From DASQHL01 sp963843685 (lineage in GTDB: Bacteria; Chloroflexota; Dehalococcoidia; DSTF01; JACRBR01), in NCBI GenBank assembly GCA_963843685.1, contig CAWJLO010000005.1, positions 62,001 through 126,000 on the forward strand: 64,000 bases of DNA, in the 5' to 3' direction. Below are positions 53,751 through 62,771 of this stretch, piece after piece; position 1 is the first letter of the stretch; each line of letters begins with the position of its first letter. The position numbers and the translations under genes were made by a program. The notes beneath the pieces are model-generated. The model did no database searches. It was not told where the DNA came from and saw only the letters and a list, made by a program, of their open reading frames with translations.

Positions 53751-54734
53751 ATGGGCGCTCTTGATGGGAAGATAGCAGTCGTCACAGGTTCGGGCCGCGG
53801 CATCGGCCGTGGCATCGCGATGCTCTTCGCGCGTGAGGGCGCTACGGTCGTCGTCAACGATCCCGGCGTCAACGTCGATGGCAGCGGCAATGATAACGGC
53901 CCTGCCGACCAGGTGGTCGCCGAGATCAAGGCCGCTGGCGGCAATGCCCTTGCGAACTACGACTCCGTCGCGACCCCCGACGGCGGCGAGAACATCATCA
54001 AGTCGGCCGTCGACGCGTTCGGCCACCTCGACATCCTCGTCAACAACGCCGGCATTCTGCGCGACCGCATGATCTTCAACATGTCGGAAGCCGAGTGGGA
54101 CGCCGTCATCGCCGTCCACCTCAAGGGTCACTTCAACTGCACCAAGCCCGCGTCGATCCTGATGCGCCAGCAGCGCTACGGCCGCATCATCAACTTCTCC
54201 TCCGGCTCCGGCCTTATCGGAATGCCCGGCCAGGCGAACTACGGCGCGGCGAAGTCCGGCATCGCCGGCTTCACCCGTGTCGTCGCGAAGGACCTCGGCC
54301 GCTACGGCGTCACCTGCAACGCCATCGCCCCGGGTGCCGCAACACGCATGACTCAGAGCGTGCCCGACGCATCACGCGAGCTACGGGCACGCGCCGGCAT
54401 CGGCACGCCGGGCGGCGGTGCTCGCCCGGCGCCCGCTGCGATGTCGATGCGGGACCCGGAGTACGTTGCGCCGATGGTCGCCTACCTCGCCAGCGACGAC
54501 GCCTGGAACATCAACGGCCAGATCTTCCACGTCGCCGGCGGTACCGTGGGGCTCTCCTGGCACCCCACACCCATGCGCACGCTCTGGAAGCCGGCCATGT
54601 GGACGCTCGACGAGCTGTGCGACGTCGTCCCGCGCCAGCTGATGGCCGGTATCGCGAATCCGGCGCCGCCTCCACCCGACTTGGAGATTCCCGGACGCAC
54701 GGCGCAGGGTGCGCCTGCGGGAGGTGGCAACTGA
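53751..54734 (+). CDS. Short-chain dehydrogenase/reductase, 3-hydroxyacyl-CoA type, copy 1
   Basis: This 327-residue SDR has the cofactor site VVTGSGRGIGRGIAMLFARE, the catalytic Ser in INFSSGSGLIGM and Tyr/Lys in ANYGAAKSGI. The GVNVDG stretch after the second strand matches SDRs of multifunctional beta-oxidation enzymes, which oxidise 3-hydroxyacyl-CoA with NAD. A Pro-rich C-terminal tail of about 50 residues is unusual. Stop and the next start overlap (TGATG). Confidence 0.86.
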   Translation: MGALDGKIAVVTGSGRGIGRGIAMLFAREGATVVVNDPGVNVDGSGNDNGPADQVVAEIKAAGGNALANYDSVATPDGGENIIKSAVDAFGHLDILVNNAGILRDRMIFNMSEAEWDAVIAVHLKGHFNCTKPASILMRQQRYGRIINFSSGSGLIGMPGQANYGAAKSGIAGFTRVVAKDLGRYGVTCNAIAPGAATRMTQSVPDASRELRARAGIGTPGGGARPAPAAMSMRDPEYVAPMVAYLASDDAWNINGQIFHVAGGTVGLSWHPTPMRTLWKPAMWTLDELCDVVPRQLMAGIANPAPPPPDLEIPGRTAQGAPAGGGN

Positions 54735-55702
54735 TGGCCCGGCTCGAAGGACGTACAGCGATCGTCACCGGCGGCGGGCGCGGCATCGGCCGCGGCGTCG
54801 CGAAGCTGCTGGCTGAAGAGGGCGCAAACGTCGTCGTCAACGACTTCGGGGTGAACGTCGACGGCACGAAGCCCGATTCCGGGCCTGCCGCTGAGGTCGC
54901 GGAAGAGATCCGCGCCGGGGGCGGCAAGGCCGTCCCGAACTTCGATACTGTGGCCACCGTGGACGGCGGCGAGAATCTGATCAAGACGGCGCTCGACAAC
55001 TTCGGCCGTGTTGACATCCTCGTAAACGTCGCCGGGATCCTCCGCGACCGGATGATCTTCAACATGATGGAGCAGGAGTGGGACGACGTCATCGCCGTCC
55101 ACCTGAAGGGTCACTATTGCACCACGAAGCCTGCATCGATCCTCATGCGCCAGCAGCGCTACGGCCGCATCATTAACTTCTCGTCCATTTCTGGGCTCGG
55201 CGGCCTGCCCGGCCAGGCGAACTACGGCGCCGCAAAGGCCGGCATCGCCGGGTTCACCCGCGTTGTCGCCCGCGACCTCGGCCGGTACGGCGTCACGTGC
55301 AACGCGATCGCCCCCGGTGCTGCCACGCGCATGACGGCGACCGTCCCGCAGAACACCGCGCAACTCCGCCAGCGCGCCGGCACGGCCCCGGTCGTCGCCG
55401 CGCCGCGCCCCTCGTCCGTCCCGCCGATGCGCGAGCCGGAGTACGTCGCGCCGATGACGGTGTTCCTGGCCTGCGACGAGGCGTGGAATATCAATGGCAA
55501 GATCTTCTACGTCGCCGGCGGTCGCGTGTCGCTGGCGCACGAAGAGGTGCCGATGCGGCAGATCATGAAGCAGGGGATGTGGACCGTGGACGAACTGCGC
55601 GAGATGGTGCCATCGCAGCTCACCTATGGCATGGTCAACCCTGCCCCGCCGCCGCCCGATCTCTCGATCCCGGGCCGCCCCGTCGCGCCGCCGCCCGCCT
55701 GA
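54734..55702 (+). CDS. Short-chain dehydrogenase/reductase, 3-hydroxyacyl-CoA type, copy 2
   Basis: This 322-residue close paralogue of the preceding gene has VTGGGRGIGRGVAKLLAEEG, INFSSISGLGGLPGQANYGA with Tyr-x3-Lys, and a similar Pro-rich tail (NPAPPPPDLSIPGRPVAPPP). The pair, like the dehydratase pairs upstream, suggests duplication of a whole beta-oxidation module with different chain-length or substrate preference. Confidence 0.86.
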   Translation: MARLEGRTAIVTGGGRGIGRGVAKLLAEEGANVVVNDFGVNVDGTKPDSGPAAEVAEEIRAGGGKAVPNFDTVATVDGGENLIKTALDNFGRVDILVNVAGILRDRMIFNMMEQEWDDVIAVHLKGHYCTTKPASILMRQQRYGRIINFSSISGLGGLPGQANYGAAKAGIAGFTRVVARDLGRYGVTCNAIAPGAATRMTATVPQNTAQLRQRAGTAPVVAAPRPSSVPPMREPEYVAPMTVFLACDEAWNINGKIFYVAGGRVSLAHEEVPMRQIMKQGMWTVDELREMVPSQLTYGMVNPAPPPPDLSIPGRPVAPPPA

Positions 55703-55706
55703 GCGC

Positions 55707-55712
55707 TACACT
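55707..55712 (+). promoter_or_regulatory. -10 element giving a leaderless transcript
   Basis: TACACT ends exactly 6 bases before GTG 55719, with no ribosome-binding site, the same spacing as for the PAP2 and murE-like genes. Confidence 0.45.
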
Positions 55713-55718
55713 CTACGC

Positions 55719-55952
55719 GTGCCACGACAACGGACGCTCATCGGCTTGGCCGTCGCGGCGATGGTGGCGTTCATCGTCGGCACGATGATACTCGCCGGCT
55801 TACACCTCGGCGGTGCATCCCAGACCGTCGCGAGCGCCAGCTTCTGCGCCACGGCTGAAGCCCAGATCACCCCTCTGGCAGGAGCCACCGAAGCCGTTGC
55901 CCCGGGCCAGGGCTCATTCGGCAACCAGATTCCCGCCAACTGCCGCCAGTGA
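55719..55952 (+). CDS. Hypothetical 77-residue single-TM protein
   Basis: One TM segment (LIGLAVAAMVAFIVGTMILA) is followed by a short extracytoplasmic part with two Cys (SFCATAEA and PANCRQ at the end) that could form a disulfide. No family recognised. The start is inferred from the leaderless promoter pattern. Confidence 0.6.
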   Translation: MPRQRTLIGLAVAAMVAFIVGTMILAGLHLGGASQTVASASFCATAEAQITPLAGATEAVAPGQGSFGNQIPANCRQ

Positions 55953-56000
55953 GGGATTGCCCCAATGGCGGCCCTTCGACCGCCGTGCCAAGATCGCACT

Positions 56001-56984
56001 ATGAGTGTGCCTCCCTCCCCAAATTCGACCGCCGAATCGCTGCTCGACCGCTACCTCGCCGTGCTGCAGGCGGAGCGCAACCTGTCATCGTTCACCGTGC
56101 GCAACTACGCGACGGATCTGCGCCACCTCTTCGCGTACCTCGATGAGCGCGGCCTCGACCCTCTGGCCATCTCCCGAGCAGTGTTCCGCGCCTATCTCGC
56201 CTCACTCGTCGAGGCCAACGTGGCGCGGGCGAGCATCACACGGAAGGTCAGCACGACCAAGTCGTTCTTCCGATGGCTGCGACTCAACGGCGTCATGCAA
56301 GAGGATCCCCTGGCCACCGTACACGGGCCGAAGCAGCCTCGTCGGCTTCCCCACGTGCTCGACGTGGCCGGGATCACCGATCTCATCGCTGCGGCCGACG
56401 GCGACGATCCGGCCGACCTCCGCGACCGCGCGCTGCTCGAGGTGATGTACGCCTGCGGCCTCCGAGTGAGCGAAGCCGCCGGTCTCGACGTGGGCGCCGT
56501 CGACCTGGAGCAGCGTGCGATGGTCGTCACCGGCAAAGGCAACAAGCAGCGCATGGTCGTGATGGGCGAGCCGGCGCGCGCCGCTCTCGATCGTTACCTC
56601 CGCCGTGGTCGCGGTCCGCTGTACGGCACGCGCAAGAAGAACACGTCCGCCACGGGCGCGCTGTTCCTGAACCGGCGGGGTGGGCGCCTCTCTCAGCGCG
56701 CCATCCAGTTGATCGTCCGCCGTTACGCGCTCGCCGCCGGTATCGACGAGCGTGTCCATCCCCACCTGCTCCGCCACACCTTCGCCACGCACCTGCTCGA
56801 CGGCGGCGCCGAACTCCGCGTCGTGCAGGAGTTGCTCGGCCACGCCAGCCCCAACACGACACAGATCTACCTCCACGTCACGGAGGAGCGTCAACGAAAG
56901 GTCGTCGAGGGCTCCCTTGACGAACTGGCGTCCGTCGAGATCGCGCGCCGGACACTCTCACGCAATCGCCGCAACTCCGGCTAA
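56001..56984 (+). CDS. xerC: Tyrosine recombinase, XerC/XerD type
   Basis: This 327-residue protein has an N-terminal SAM-like core-binding domain (LLDRYLAVLQAERNLSSFTV) and a catalytic domain with Arg in ACGLRVSEAAGLDV, Lys in TGKGNKQRMVVM, HLLRHTFATHLLDGG, GHASPNTTQIYLHV, and the final Tyr nucleophile. Length and motifs fit the chromosome dimer resolvases. No att-like repeats or cargo genes surround it, so a housekeeping role is more likely than an integrase. Confidence 0.88.
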   Translation: MSVPPSPNSTAESLLDRYLAVLQAERNLSSFTVRNYATDLRHLFAYLDERGLDPLAISRAVFRAYLASLVEANVARASITRKVSTTKSFFRWLRLNGVMQEDPLATVHGPKQPRRLPHVLDVAGITDLIAAADGDDPADLRDRALLEVMYACGLRVSEAAGLDVGAVDLEQRAMVVTGKGNKQRMVVMGEPARAALDRYLRRGRGPLYGTRKKNTSATGALFLNRRGGRLSQRAIQLIVRRYALAAGIDERVHPHLLRHTFATHLLDGGAELRVVQELLGHASPNTTQIYLHVTEERQRKVVEGSLDELASVEIARRTLSRNRRNSG

Positions 56985-57069
56985 CGGTCGTTGACGTCAG
57001 GTTGCCCGCCATCCGGCCAACTTGATAAAATCGAGTAACTCAATCGACAATCAAATCGGAGACAACCCC

Positions 57070-57360
57070 ATGCCGCTCTTTCTCGCCGATCACAGGCACA
57101 CGGCAGACACCTGCCCCACCAGTCAGCCGGAGATGATGCAGATGCTCGGCCAGCACGTCTCTCAGGACAACGCGAGCAAGTTCGGCATCACCATCCACTC
57201 GGACGTGGTGATACCGGGCGAGCATCACATGTTGATGGTGCTCGTGGCGGACTCTCAGGAGCCTATCGACAAGTTCATGGCGCCGTTTGCGATGGTCGGC
57301 TCTGTGGAGGTGACCGAGGTTCGCACCTGCGAACAGGTCGTGGCGTCCGCGCGCTGCTAG
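57070..57360 (+). CDS. Small hypothetical protein (DUF3303-like)
   Basis: This 96-residue protein starts PLFLADHRHTADTCPTSQPE and contains IPGEHHMLMVLVADSQEPID and VEVTEVRTCEQVVA. The sequence is compatible with a small ferredoxin-like alpha/beta fold as in DUF3303 proteins; the assignment is tentative. ATG 57070 follows CGGAGACAACCCC. Confidence 0.6.
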   Translation: MPLFLADHRHTADTCPTSQPEMMQMLGQHVSQDNASKFGITIHSDVVIPGEHHMLMVLVADSQEPIDKFMAPFAMVGSVEVTEVRTCEQVVASARC

Positions 57361-57453
57361 ACGAATCTTGTCCGCCCGCGTGCGTATCGTTATGTCCGGC
57401 CGCGCGTTCTAGTACGCGGTGGATGTGATACGCTAGCCCGCAACCGGGCGCGC

Positions 57454-58245
57454 GTGACCGACGGGGGTGAAGGTATCAATCGGCAGGTTCGTAGGGCGTG
57501 GGAGCTGCTCTATCTCCTCACGTTCCGTGAGCTGAAGCTTCGATACCAGGATACCGTCTTCGGATTTCTCTGGTCGCTCATCAGGCCGCTGCTGCAAGGC
57601 GCCGTCCTGTTCGTCGTCTTGCGGAAGTTCATCCGCATCGACGTCCCCGACTACCATCTGGTGCTGCTCGCCGGGCTCTTCCCGTGGACGTGGTTCCAGG
57701 TGTCGCTCGTGCTTGCTGTCGGATCATTCGCGAGCAACGGCCAGCTGATCAAGAAGGTCTACTTCCCGCGGTTCGTACTACCACTCGCCACGGTGATGAA
57801 CAACGGCGTGCAGTACGCGCTCTCCATCCCGGTGCTCGTGCTGCTGCTGCTCGTTTCGGGCTACACGCCGAACTGGACGTGGCTCATCGGCATCCCGTAC
57901 CTCCTGCTCGTCGAAGCGGTGCTGATCATGGGGGTGGTGCTGTTCATCGCTTCTGTCGACGTCTATTTCCGCGATCTCGAGCACTTGACAGATGTCTTCG
58001 TCGGCCTGATCTGGTTCTATCTGACCCCCGTCATCTATCCCCTCTCGCTCGTTCCGGAGAAGTACCATAGTTGGGTGCTGCTCAACCCGATGGCATCGCT
58101 GATCGAGGGCTGGCGCGACCTGTTCCTCCACAACCAGATTCCAGGTCTGGAGCTCTGGCCCGCGCTTGCGTTTGCTGCCGGCACGGCGGCGCTCGGCTCC
58201 TTCTCCTTCCGTGGCCTCCAGGGGGGCTTCGCCGATGCGCTCTGA
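57454..58245 (+). CDS. ABC-2 type permease for polysaccharide export
   Basis: This 263-residue protein has six TM helices of the Wzm/KpsM family: FRELKLRYQDTVFGFLWSLI (amphipathic start), LLAGLFPWTWFQVSLVLAVG, the YFPRFVLPLATVM loop, and FVGLIWFYLTPVIYPLSLVP. It forms the membrane channel with the ATPase encoded next. GTG 57454 is used. It overlaps the ATPase gene by 11 bases. Confidence 0.88.
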   Translation: MTDGGEGINRQVRRAWELLYLLTFRELKLRYQDTVFGFLWSLIRPLLQGAVLFVVLRKFIRIDVPDYHLVLLAGLFPWTWFQVSLVLAVGSFASNGQLIKKVYFPRFVLPLATVMNNGVQYALSIPVLVLLLLVSGYTPNWTWLIGIPYLLLVEAVLIMGVVLFIASVDVYFRDLEHLTDVFVGLIWFYLTPVIYPLSLVPEKYHSWVLLNPMASLIEGWRDLFLHNQIPGLELWPALAFAAGTAALGSFSFRGLQGGFADAL

Positions 58246-59062
58246 TCGCCGCATGGATCTCGACGTCGCCATCGCTTTCGACGAAGTGTCGAAGCACTAC
58301 TCCCTCTCGCTCCAGAAGGAGGCCACCGACTTCAAGACGGCGCTCCTGCACCTCCCAAAGTTCCTCTCGAACGCCCGCCGGCCGTTCGTGGCGCTCGACA
58401 AGGTGAGCCTGCGCGTCCGGCGCGGGGAGAGCCTGGGCATCATCGGTCCCAACGGCTCCGGCAAGAGCACCACGCTGCGTGTCATGGCCGGCATCGCCCC
58501 GCCCACGTCCGGCACGGTCACCATCAATGGTCGCGTCTCCGCCCTGCTCGAGCTCGGCTCGGGCTTCCATCCCCGTATCAGCGGGCGCGAGAACGCCATC
58601 CTGAACGCTGTGCTGCTCGGACTGACGCTGCGCGAAGCGCATGAGGTGTTGCCGCGGATCATCGAGTTCTCCGAACTTGGCGACTTCATCGATCAGCCGA
58701 TGCGCACGTACTCATCCGGCATGTTCTTTCGGCTCGGCTTTTCGGTCGCCGTCCACGTTCAGCCTGAGATCCTCCTGATCGACGAGGTGCTCGCCGTGGG
58801 CGACGCGGAGTTCCAGAAGAAGTGCATGGACCATATCCACGGCCTCCGCCAGCAGGGCGTTACGCTCGTCCTCGTCACACACGACATGCTGAACCTGCCC
58901 ATGTTCTGTGATCGCGGCATCCTGATCGAACAGGGGCACATCACAGATGAAGGGACGCCCCAGGAGGTCGTGCACAACTACCTCGCGCGTGTGGAGAAGT
59001 TGCTTGCGCTCCGCGTCGATGAACGCGAGCGCCTCAAGATGGCACAGGCAGTTTCGTCATGA
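58235..59062 (+). CDS. ABC transporter ATPase for polysaccharide export
   Basis: This 275-residue Wzt/KpsT-type ATPase has SLGIIGPNGSGKSTTLRVMA (Walker A), TYSSGMFFRLGFSVAVHVQP (signature region), ILLIDEVLAVGDAEFQKKCM (Walker B plus D-loop) and VLVTHDMLNLPMFCD. It has no C-terminal carbohydrate-binding domain, so it should not recognise a capped O-antigen. Start is ATG 58235 inside the permease gene; ATG 58253 is possible. Confidence 0.88.
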   Translation: MRSDRRMDLDVAIAFDEVSKHYSLSLQKEATDFKTALLHLPKFLSNARRPFVALDKVSLRVRRGESLGIIGPNGSGKSTTLRVMAGIAPPTSGTVTINGRVSALLELGSGFHPRISGRENAILNAVLLGLTLREAHEVLPRIIEFSELGDFIDQPMRTYSSGMFFRLGFSVAVHVQPEILLIDEVLAVGDAEFQKKCMDHIHGLRQQGVTLVLVTHDMLNLPMFCDRGILIEQGHITDEGTPQEVVHNYLARVEKLLALRVDERERLKMAQAVSS

Positions 59063-59805
59063 TGGTACGGCTCGACTTCGGAGGTTCCGCGAAGCGAGCG
59101 GCCCGCGCCCTCCGGGTAGGCCCGCGCCCCGCACCCGACGTGACGTTCGTCGCTGAGGCCGGTCCCCACCTCCCGTTCCGCAACGAGAGCATCGACGAAC
59201 TCTTCGTCGGCCGTGCCGTGGCGTACCGCGACGATGTCGCTGCGACGCTCGACGAGTTGTGGCGCGTCGGCAAGGCGGGTGCGCTCATCCACCTCACGCT
59301 GCCGCACGCGTCTTCCGTGATCGCCGTCTCCCGTGACGCGCGCTCACGTCCGCCGCTTACGCTGAACACCTTCAACCACTACGACCCACGGCTCAAGCCG
59401 CCGGATGCCGGACCGACGGCGTTCACCGTCGAGCGCGCGAGGCTCCGTGTCGCCGGCCAGCGCCACGACGACACCGGGCTGGCCCTCGCTCGCGGCCCGT
59501 TCGCGATGATCGTCGAGAAACTGGCGAACGGCAGTCGCGGCAGCCAGTACAGGTTCGAGCGATGGTTCGCCAACCTGATCGGCGGATTCGAAGAGTTCGA
59601 TGTCGTCCTCGCCGTCGTCAAGCGGGAGCCATCCAGTGCCCCCGCACACGCGACGGTCTCCGACACGTCGACGCTTCGCGTCACGAGCGACGTCGCACAC
59701 GAGGCGGTGGCCATCGAGCCGGAGATGGACGACGCATCCCCCAACATCGACCTGCCGGAGAGTCTCCCCGCGCGACCCCTCGGCGGCGGCCCCTCACAGC
59801 CATGA
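59059..59805 (+). CDS. Methyltransferase-like protein of the polysaccharide operon
   Basis: This 248-residue protein resembles the second half of a class I methyltransferase domain (GPHLPFRNESIDELFVGRAV, TLDELWRVGKAGALIHLTLP) but lacks a clear SAM-binding glycine motif at the start. Activity is therefore uncertain. The last 70 residues are Ser/Ala/Pro-rich. It overlaps the ATPase gene by 4 bases and the next methyltransferase by 4. Confidence 0.68.
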   Translation: MMVRLDFGGSAKRAARALRVGPRPAPDVTFVAEAGPHLPFRNESIDELFVGRAVAYRDDVAATLDELWRVGKAGALIHLTLPHASSVIAVSRDARSRPPLTLNTFNHYDPRLKPPDAGPTAFTVERARLRVAGQRHDDTGLALARGPFAMIVEKLANGSRGSQYRFERWFANLIGGFEEFDVVLAVVKREPSSAPAHATVSDTSTLRVTSDVAHEAVAIEPEMDDASPNIDLPESLPARPLGGGPSQP

Positions 59806-60609
59806 CGACTGATACCCGACGCGATGGCCTGGATCTGTCGTACTCGATAGACGACTTCGACGCCGGAACGCGGCGCGACTCGCACTTCCTCTACCGCGCC
59901 ATCGAGGACACTATGCTGAGTCTCGTGACCGACCTCCCCGGAGGACGCGTGCTGGACGTCGCCTGCGGTACCGGAAAGCAGGCAATGCGCATCGCCCAGC
60001 GCGGCTGCTATGCGGTCGGCGCCGAGGCATCCGTCGGAGATGATCGGCCTCGGCCGCTGGGTCCACCCGGAAAGCCAGGCGCGGATGACGCGCAGCATCG
60101 CCGAGTCTCTCCCCTACCGCGATCGTTCGTTCGATCGCGTCATGTGCCAGGGCTCGCTCGACCACTTCGCCGACCCACGCGCCTTCATGCGCGAGGCCGC
60201 CCGCGTGACGCGCGATGATGGCCGCGTGATCATCGCGCTCGCAAACTTCGAGAGCGTCTCTTGCCGCATCGGGCGTACCATCGATCGCGCAAAGCGCCGC
60301 CTCGGCCGACCGCGCCCGCCGTGGCGTCTGTACTGGCAGATCCCCGAAGATCACAACGTCAAGGGTGACCTCCAGTACGTGCGCTCGCTGGGAGGCGATA
60401 GCCTGCAGCTCGAACGCTGCTTCGGCATCTCCCTGCTGTGGAACACGGAGCCCGTCGGCTGGCTGCTGGACCGTCTGCCGGAGCGCGCCGCTACCGTCAT
60501 TTGGAGCGCGCTTGACCGCGTGGCCCGCCCGATGCCGCGGCACGCCGACATGATCATCTCGATCTGGCGCAAGAAGCGGAGCGATGTCTCATGGACGACG
60601 GTGGCCTGA
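59802..60609 (+). pseudogene. SAM-dependent methyltransferase, frameshifted
   Basis: The first part, from ATG 59802, has RVLDVACGTGKQAMRIAQRG (motif I). Frame is lost near 60033; removing one base in TCCGTCG gives SEMIGLGRWVHPESQARMTR, then SFDRVMCQGSLDHFADPRAF and a normal C-terminus ending HADMIISIWRKKRSDVSWTT (268 residues in all). It would methylate an exported glycan or lipid, inferred from the operon. A single-base insertion and otherwise intact sequence suggest sequencing error. Confidence 0.78.
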
Positions 60610-61436
60610 CGCAGGACTTCGACGCTCACGCGCTCTTCACCTTCGCGGAGATCCCTGATTCGCCGCCTCTCGCCAATCGCTGGGCGCGCACGAAGCGCTG
60701 GTTCGTCATCGCCTTCGTCGAGGGATGGCTTGCCGTCTGGCTGTTCCGGCTCAAGGAGCGCCTGCGTGAGCGTCGAATCGTCTTTGTGCCGGGGCTCTGC
60801 GACATGCTCTCGCGCGTGCTCTTCCGCGTCCAGATCGGCGACCGCGTCAGCATCGGCCCCGGGCTGATGATCACGCACGGCAACGTCGTCATCGATGGCC
60901 GGACCACCATCGGACGCGACTGTCAGATCAACCCGTGGGTCACGATCGGGCTCTCGAACAGCAAGCGCCTGGGGTTCAGCGTTGAAGGCCCGACCATCGG
61001 CGACCACGTCCACGTTGGCACGGGCGCCAAGATCCTCGGCCCGGTGCACGTCGGGGACTATGCGCGAATCGGCGCTAACGCCGTCGTCGTCCGCGACGTC
61101 CCGCCGAACACGACCGTCGTCGGCGTCCCGGCTCGTCCGGTAGGCGCCGCCGAGTCACTCACTCAACACGATGCGTCAGGAAGCGACGATCGCCTGGTCG
61201 CCCACATGCGCGCCGCCATCGTGGATTACCGGCTGCGCCGTCAGTCGTTGCGTTCACTGATCGACACCCTGCTCGGCTCGTTCGAAATCGCGTCGGAGGA
61301 GCTGCGTGGCACCCAGGAAACGATGAAGGACGACCTGATCTTCCTCGACGCGGTCGCCGCCACGGGAGGAGAAGAGACGCCGCAAGTCGCCGCCGCGGTG
61401 GACAAAGTCGAAGCTGCGCTCGTCGGGGTCGCCTAG
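60591..61436 (+). CDS. Left-handed beta-helix acetyltransferase (serine O-acetyltransferase-like)
   Basis: This 281-residue protein has a hydrophobic N-terminal helix (WFVIAFVEGWLAVWLFRLK) and hexapeptide repeats: IGDRVSIGPGLMITHGNVVI, IDGRTTIGRDCQINPWVTIG, IGDHVHVGTGAKILGPVHVG. It ends with a helical tail. The His in ITHGNVV is the likely catalytic base. Context points to O-acetylation of a sugar rather than serine. It overlaps the methyltransferase end by 19 bases and the convergent beta-lactamase-like gene by 4. Confidence 0.82.
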   Translation: MDDGGLTQDFDAHALFTFAEIPDSPPLANRWARTKRWFVIAFVEGWLAVWLFRLKERLRERRIVFVPGLCDMLSRVLFRVQIGDRVSIGPGLMITHGNVVIDGRTTIGRDCQINPWVTIGLSNSKRLGFSVEGPTIGDHVHVGTGAKILGPVHVGDYARIGANAVVVRDVPPNTTVVGVPARPVGAAESLTQHDASGSDDRLVAHMRAAIVDYRLRRQSLRSLIDTLLGSFEIASEELRGTQETMKDDLIFLDAVAATGGEETPQVAAAVDKVEAALVGVA

Positions 61437-62282
61437 CGCGCCGCGGCCAGCGCGTCCCATGCCGCCTTCCCCAGCCGGCCGAGTGTGACGTTCCCTTCCG
61501 CCTCGCGCCCGGTGCCCGGCCCGGTGCCGCCTTCGCAGAAAGCCGACAGGACGAACGAGCCACGTGGCCCCTTGAACACCGCGCCGCCCGTGCGCACGCC
61601 GTTGAGGAACGAGCCGCCCTTTTCCGCGACCCACGCATTCCTTCGGATCGCCGAGCATGTTCATCTCGTTCCACGGCAGCTCACGCGACAGCTCGTGCCG
61701 GTAGTCCGACCGGCGCATGATCCGCAGCATGTCCTCTGACGCTTCCGCCGACACGCACTCATGCCGCGCGATCAGCGTCAGCAGCTTCACGATGTCCCCG
61801 GATGAGCTCACCGACATCTTGCGCGCGTCGAGCCCTGCCGAGTTATCGCCCAGCCGGCGGAAGAGCCGTGTCGCGCTCAGCCCCATCCGCCCTGCCATCT
61901 CGTTCACGAACGGCAGCCCCGCCAGATCGATACACATGTTGGTCGCCGAGTTGTCCGAGATGATCATCATCAGCACCGCCGCGTCGCGCACCGTGAGCTG
62001 GACGCCAAAGTCCAGCTTCGCCAGCACGCCCGACCCCAGGCAGCGGTGCTCCCGCCCGTACATCACGCGATCGGCGAGCGACACGCGCCCGTTAGCCACT
62101 GCTTGGTACAGGGCCGCGAGCACCGGTACCTTGATCAGTGACGCGGTCGGCATGACGGCGTCCTCGTCGTGCGCGATGTGCTCTCCGGAGCCCAGTACCG
62201 TGAGCGACCATGTGCAGGTCCCGGTGTACGCGTCACTGATCGCGCGCAGCTCGCGATCCAGCGTCGCAAGATCGCCGCTCAC
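61433..62282 (-). pseudogene. Class A beta-lactamase-like serine hydrolase, frameshifted
   Basis: From GTG 62282, the SxxK motif is in MPTASLIKVPVLAALYQAV, SDN in MIISDNSATNMCIDLAGLP, and the gene loses frame near 61640. Removing one base restores DPKNAWVAEKGGSFLNGVRT, which carries the third (K-x-G) motif, and an end at TAG 61435-61433 (282 residues). No signal peptide is visible. It could be a beta-lactamase or a D-Ala peptidase relative. A sequencing insertion is likely. Confidence 0.78.
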
Positions 62283-62704
62283 TTCACCACCCCCGCTTCG
62301 AGCTCGGCCTGCGTGTACTCGACCTGCTCGTCCTTGAGGTCGGGGTCGTACGGCGGGTCGGGATAATTCACCAGCCACGCTTCATCATCCCCGATGTTCT
62401 CGAGGCCCGTGGCCACGTTCGCCGGGATGAACAGGCGCTCCGGGATCGATGCGTCGAGCACGTGCTCCTGCCGCTTGCCGCCCTCATACAGGATGATCTT
62501 CATCCGGCCGCGGATGCAGACGTAACGCGCCGCGCGCACACGATGCAGATGGTAGCCCTTGAACGCCCCCGGCGCGGCGGCCGTCAGATAGGCGGTCGTC
62601 AGGCGGCCGTCCTTGTACAGCTCGATCAGCCAGCCATTCTCGTGACCCGCGTGGTCGTACGTGACGACCCGCTTCGCCGATTCCTTCGCAATCTGGTCGA
62701 TCAT
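62279..62704 (-). CDS. RmlC-like cupin protein
   Basis: This 141-residue protein has a single beta-barrel: GAFKGYHLHRVRAARYVCIR then IPERLFIPANVATGLENIGD. The pattern is like dTDP-4-dehydrorhamnose 3,5-epimerase and WxcM-type sugar isomerases, though short. ATG 62704 is favoured by AGGATC upstream; GTG 62722 is in frame but lacks spacing. It overlaps the beta-lactamase-like start by 4 bases. Confidence 0.75.
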   Translation of the reverse strand: MIDQIAKESAKRVVTYDHAGHENGWLIELYKDGRLTTAYLTAAAPGAFKGYHLHRVRAARYVCIRGRMKIILYEGGKRQEHVLDASIPERLFIPANVATGLENIGDDEAWLVNYPDPPYDPDLKDEQVEYTQAELEAGVVK

Positions 62705-62771
62705 GTCAGCGATCCTCGCCACCTCCGCGCGCTGATCATGCGGTAGGGGCGGCTCGCGGGCAAGGGCGGCG

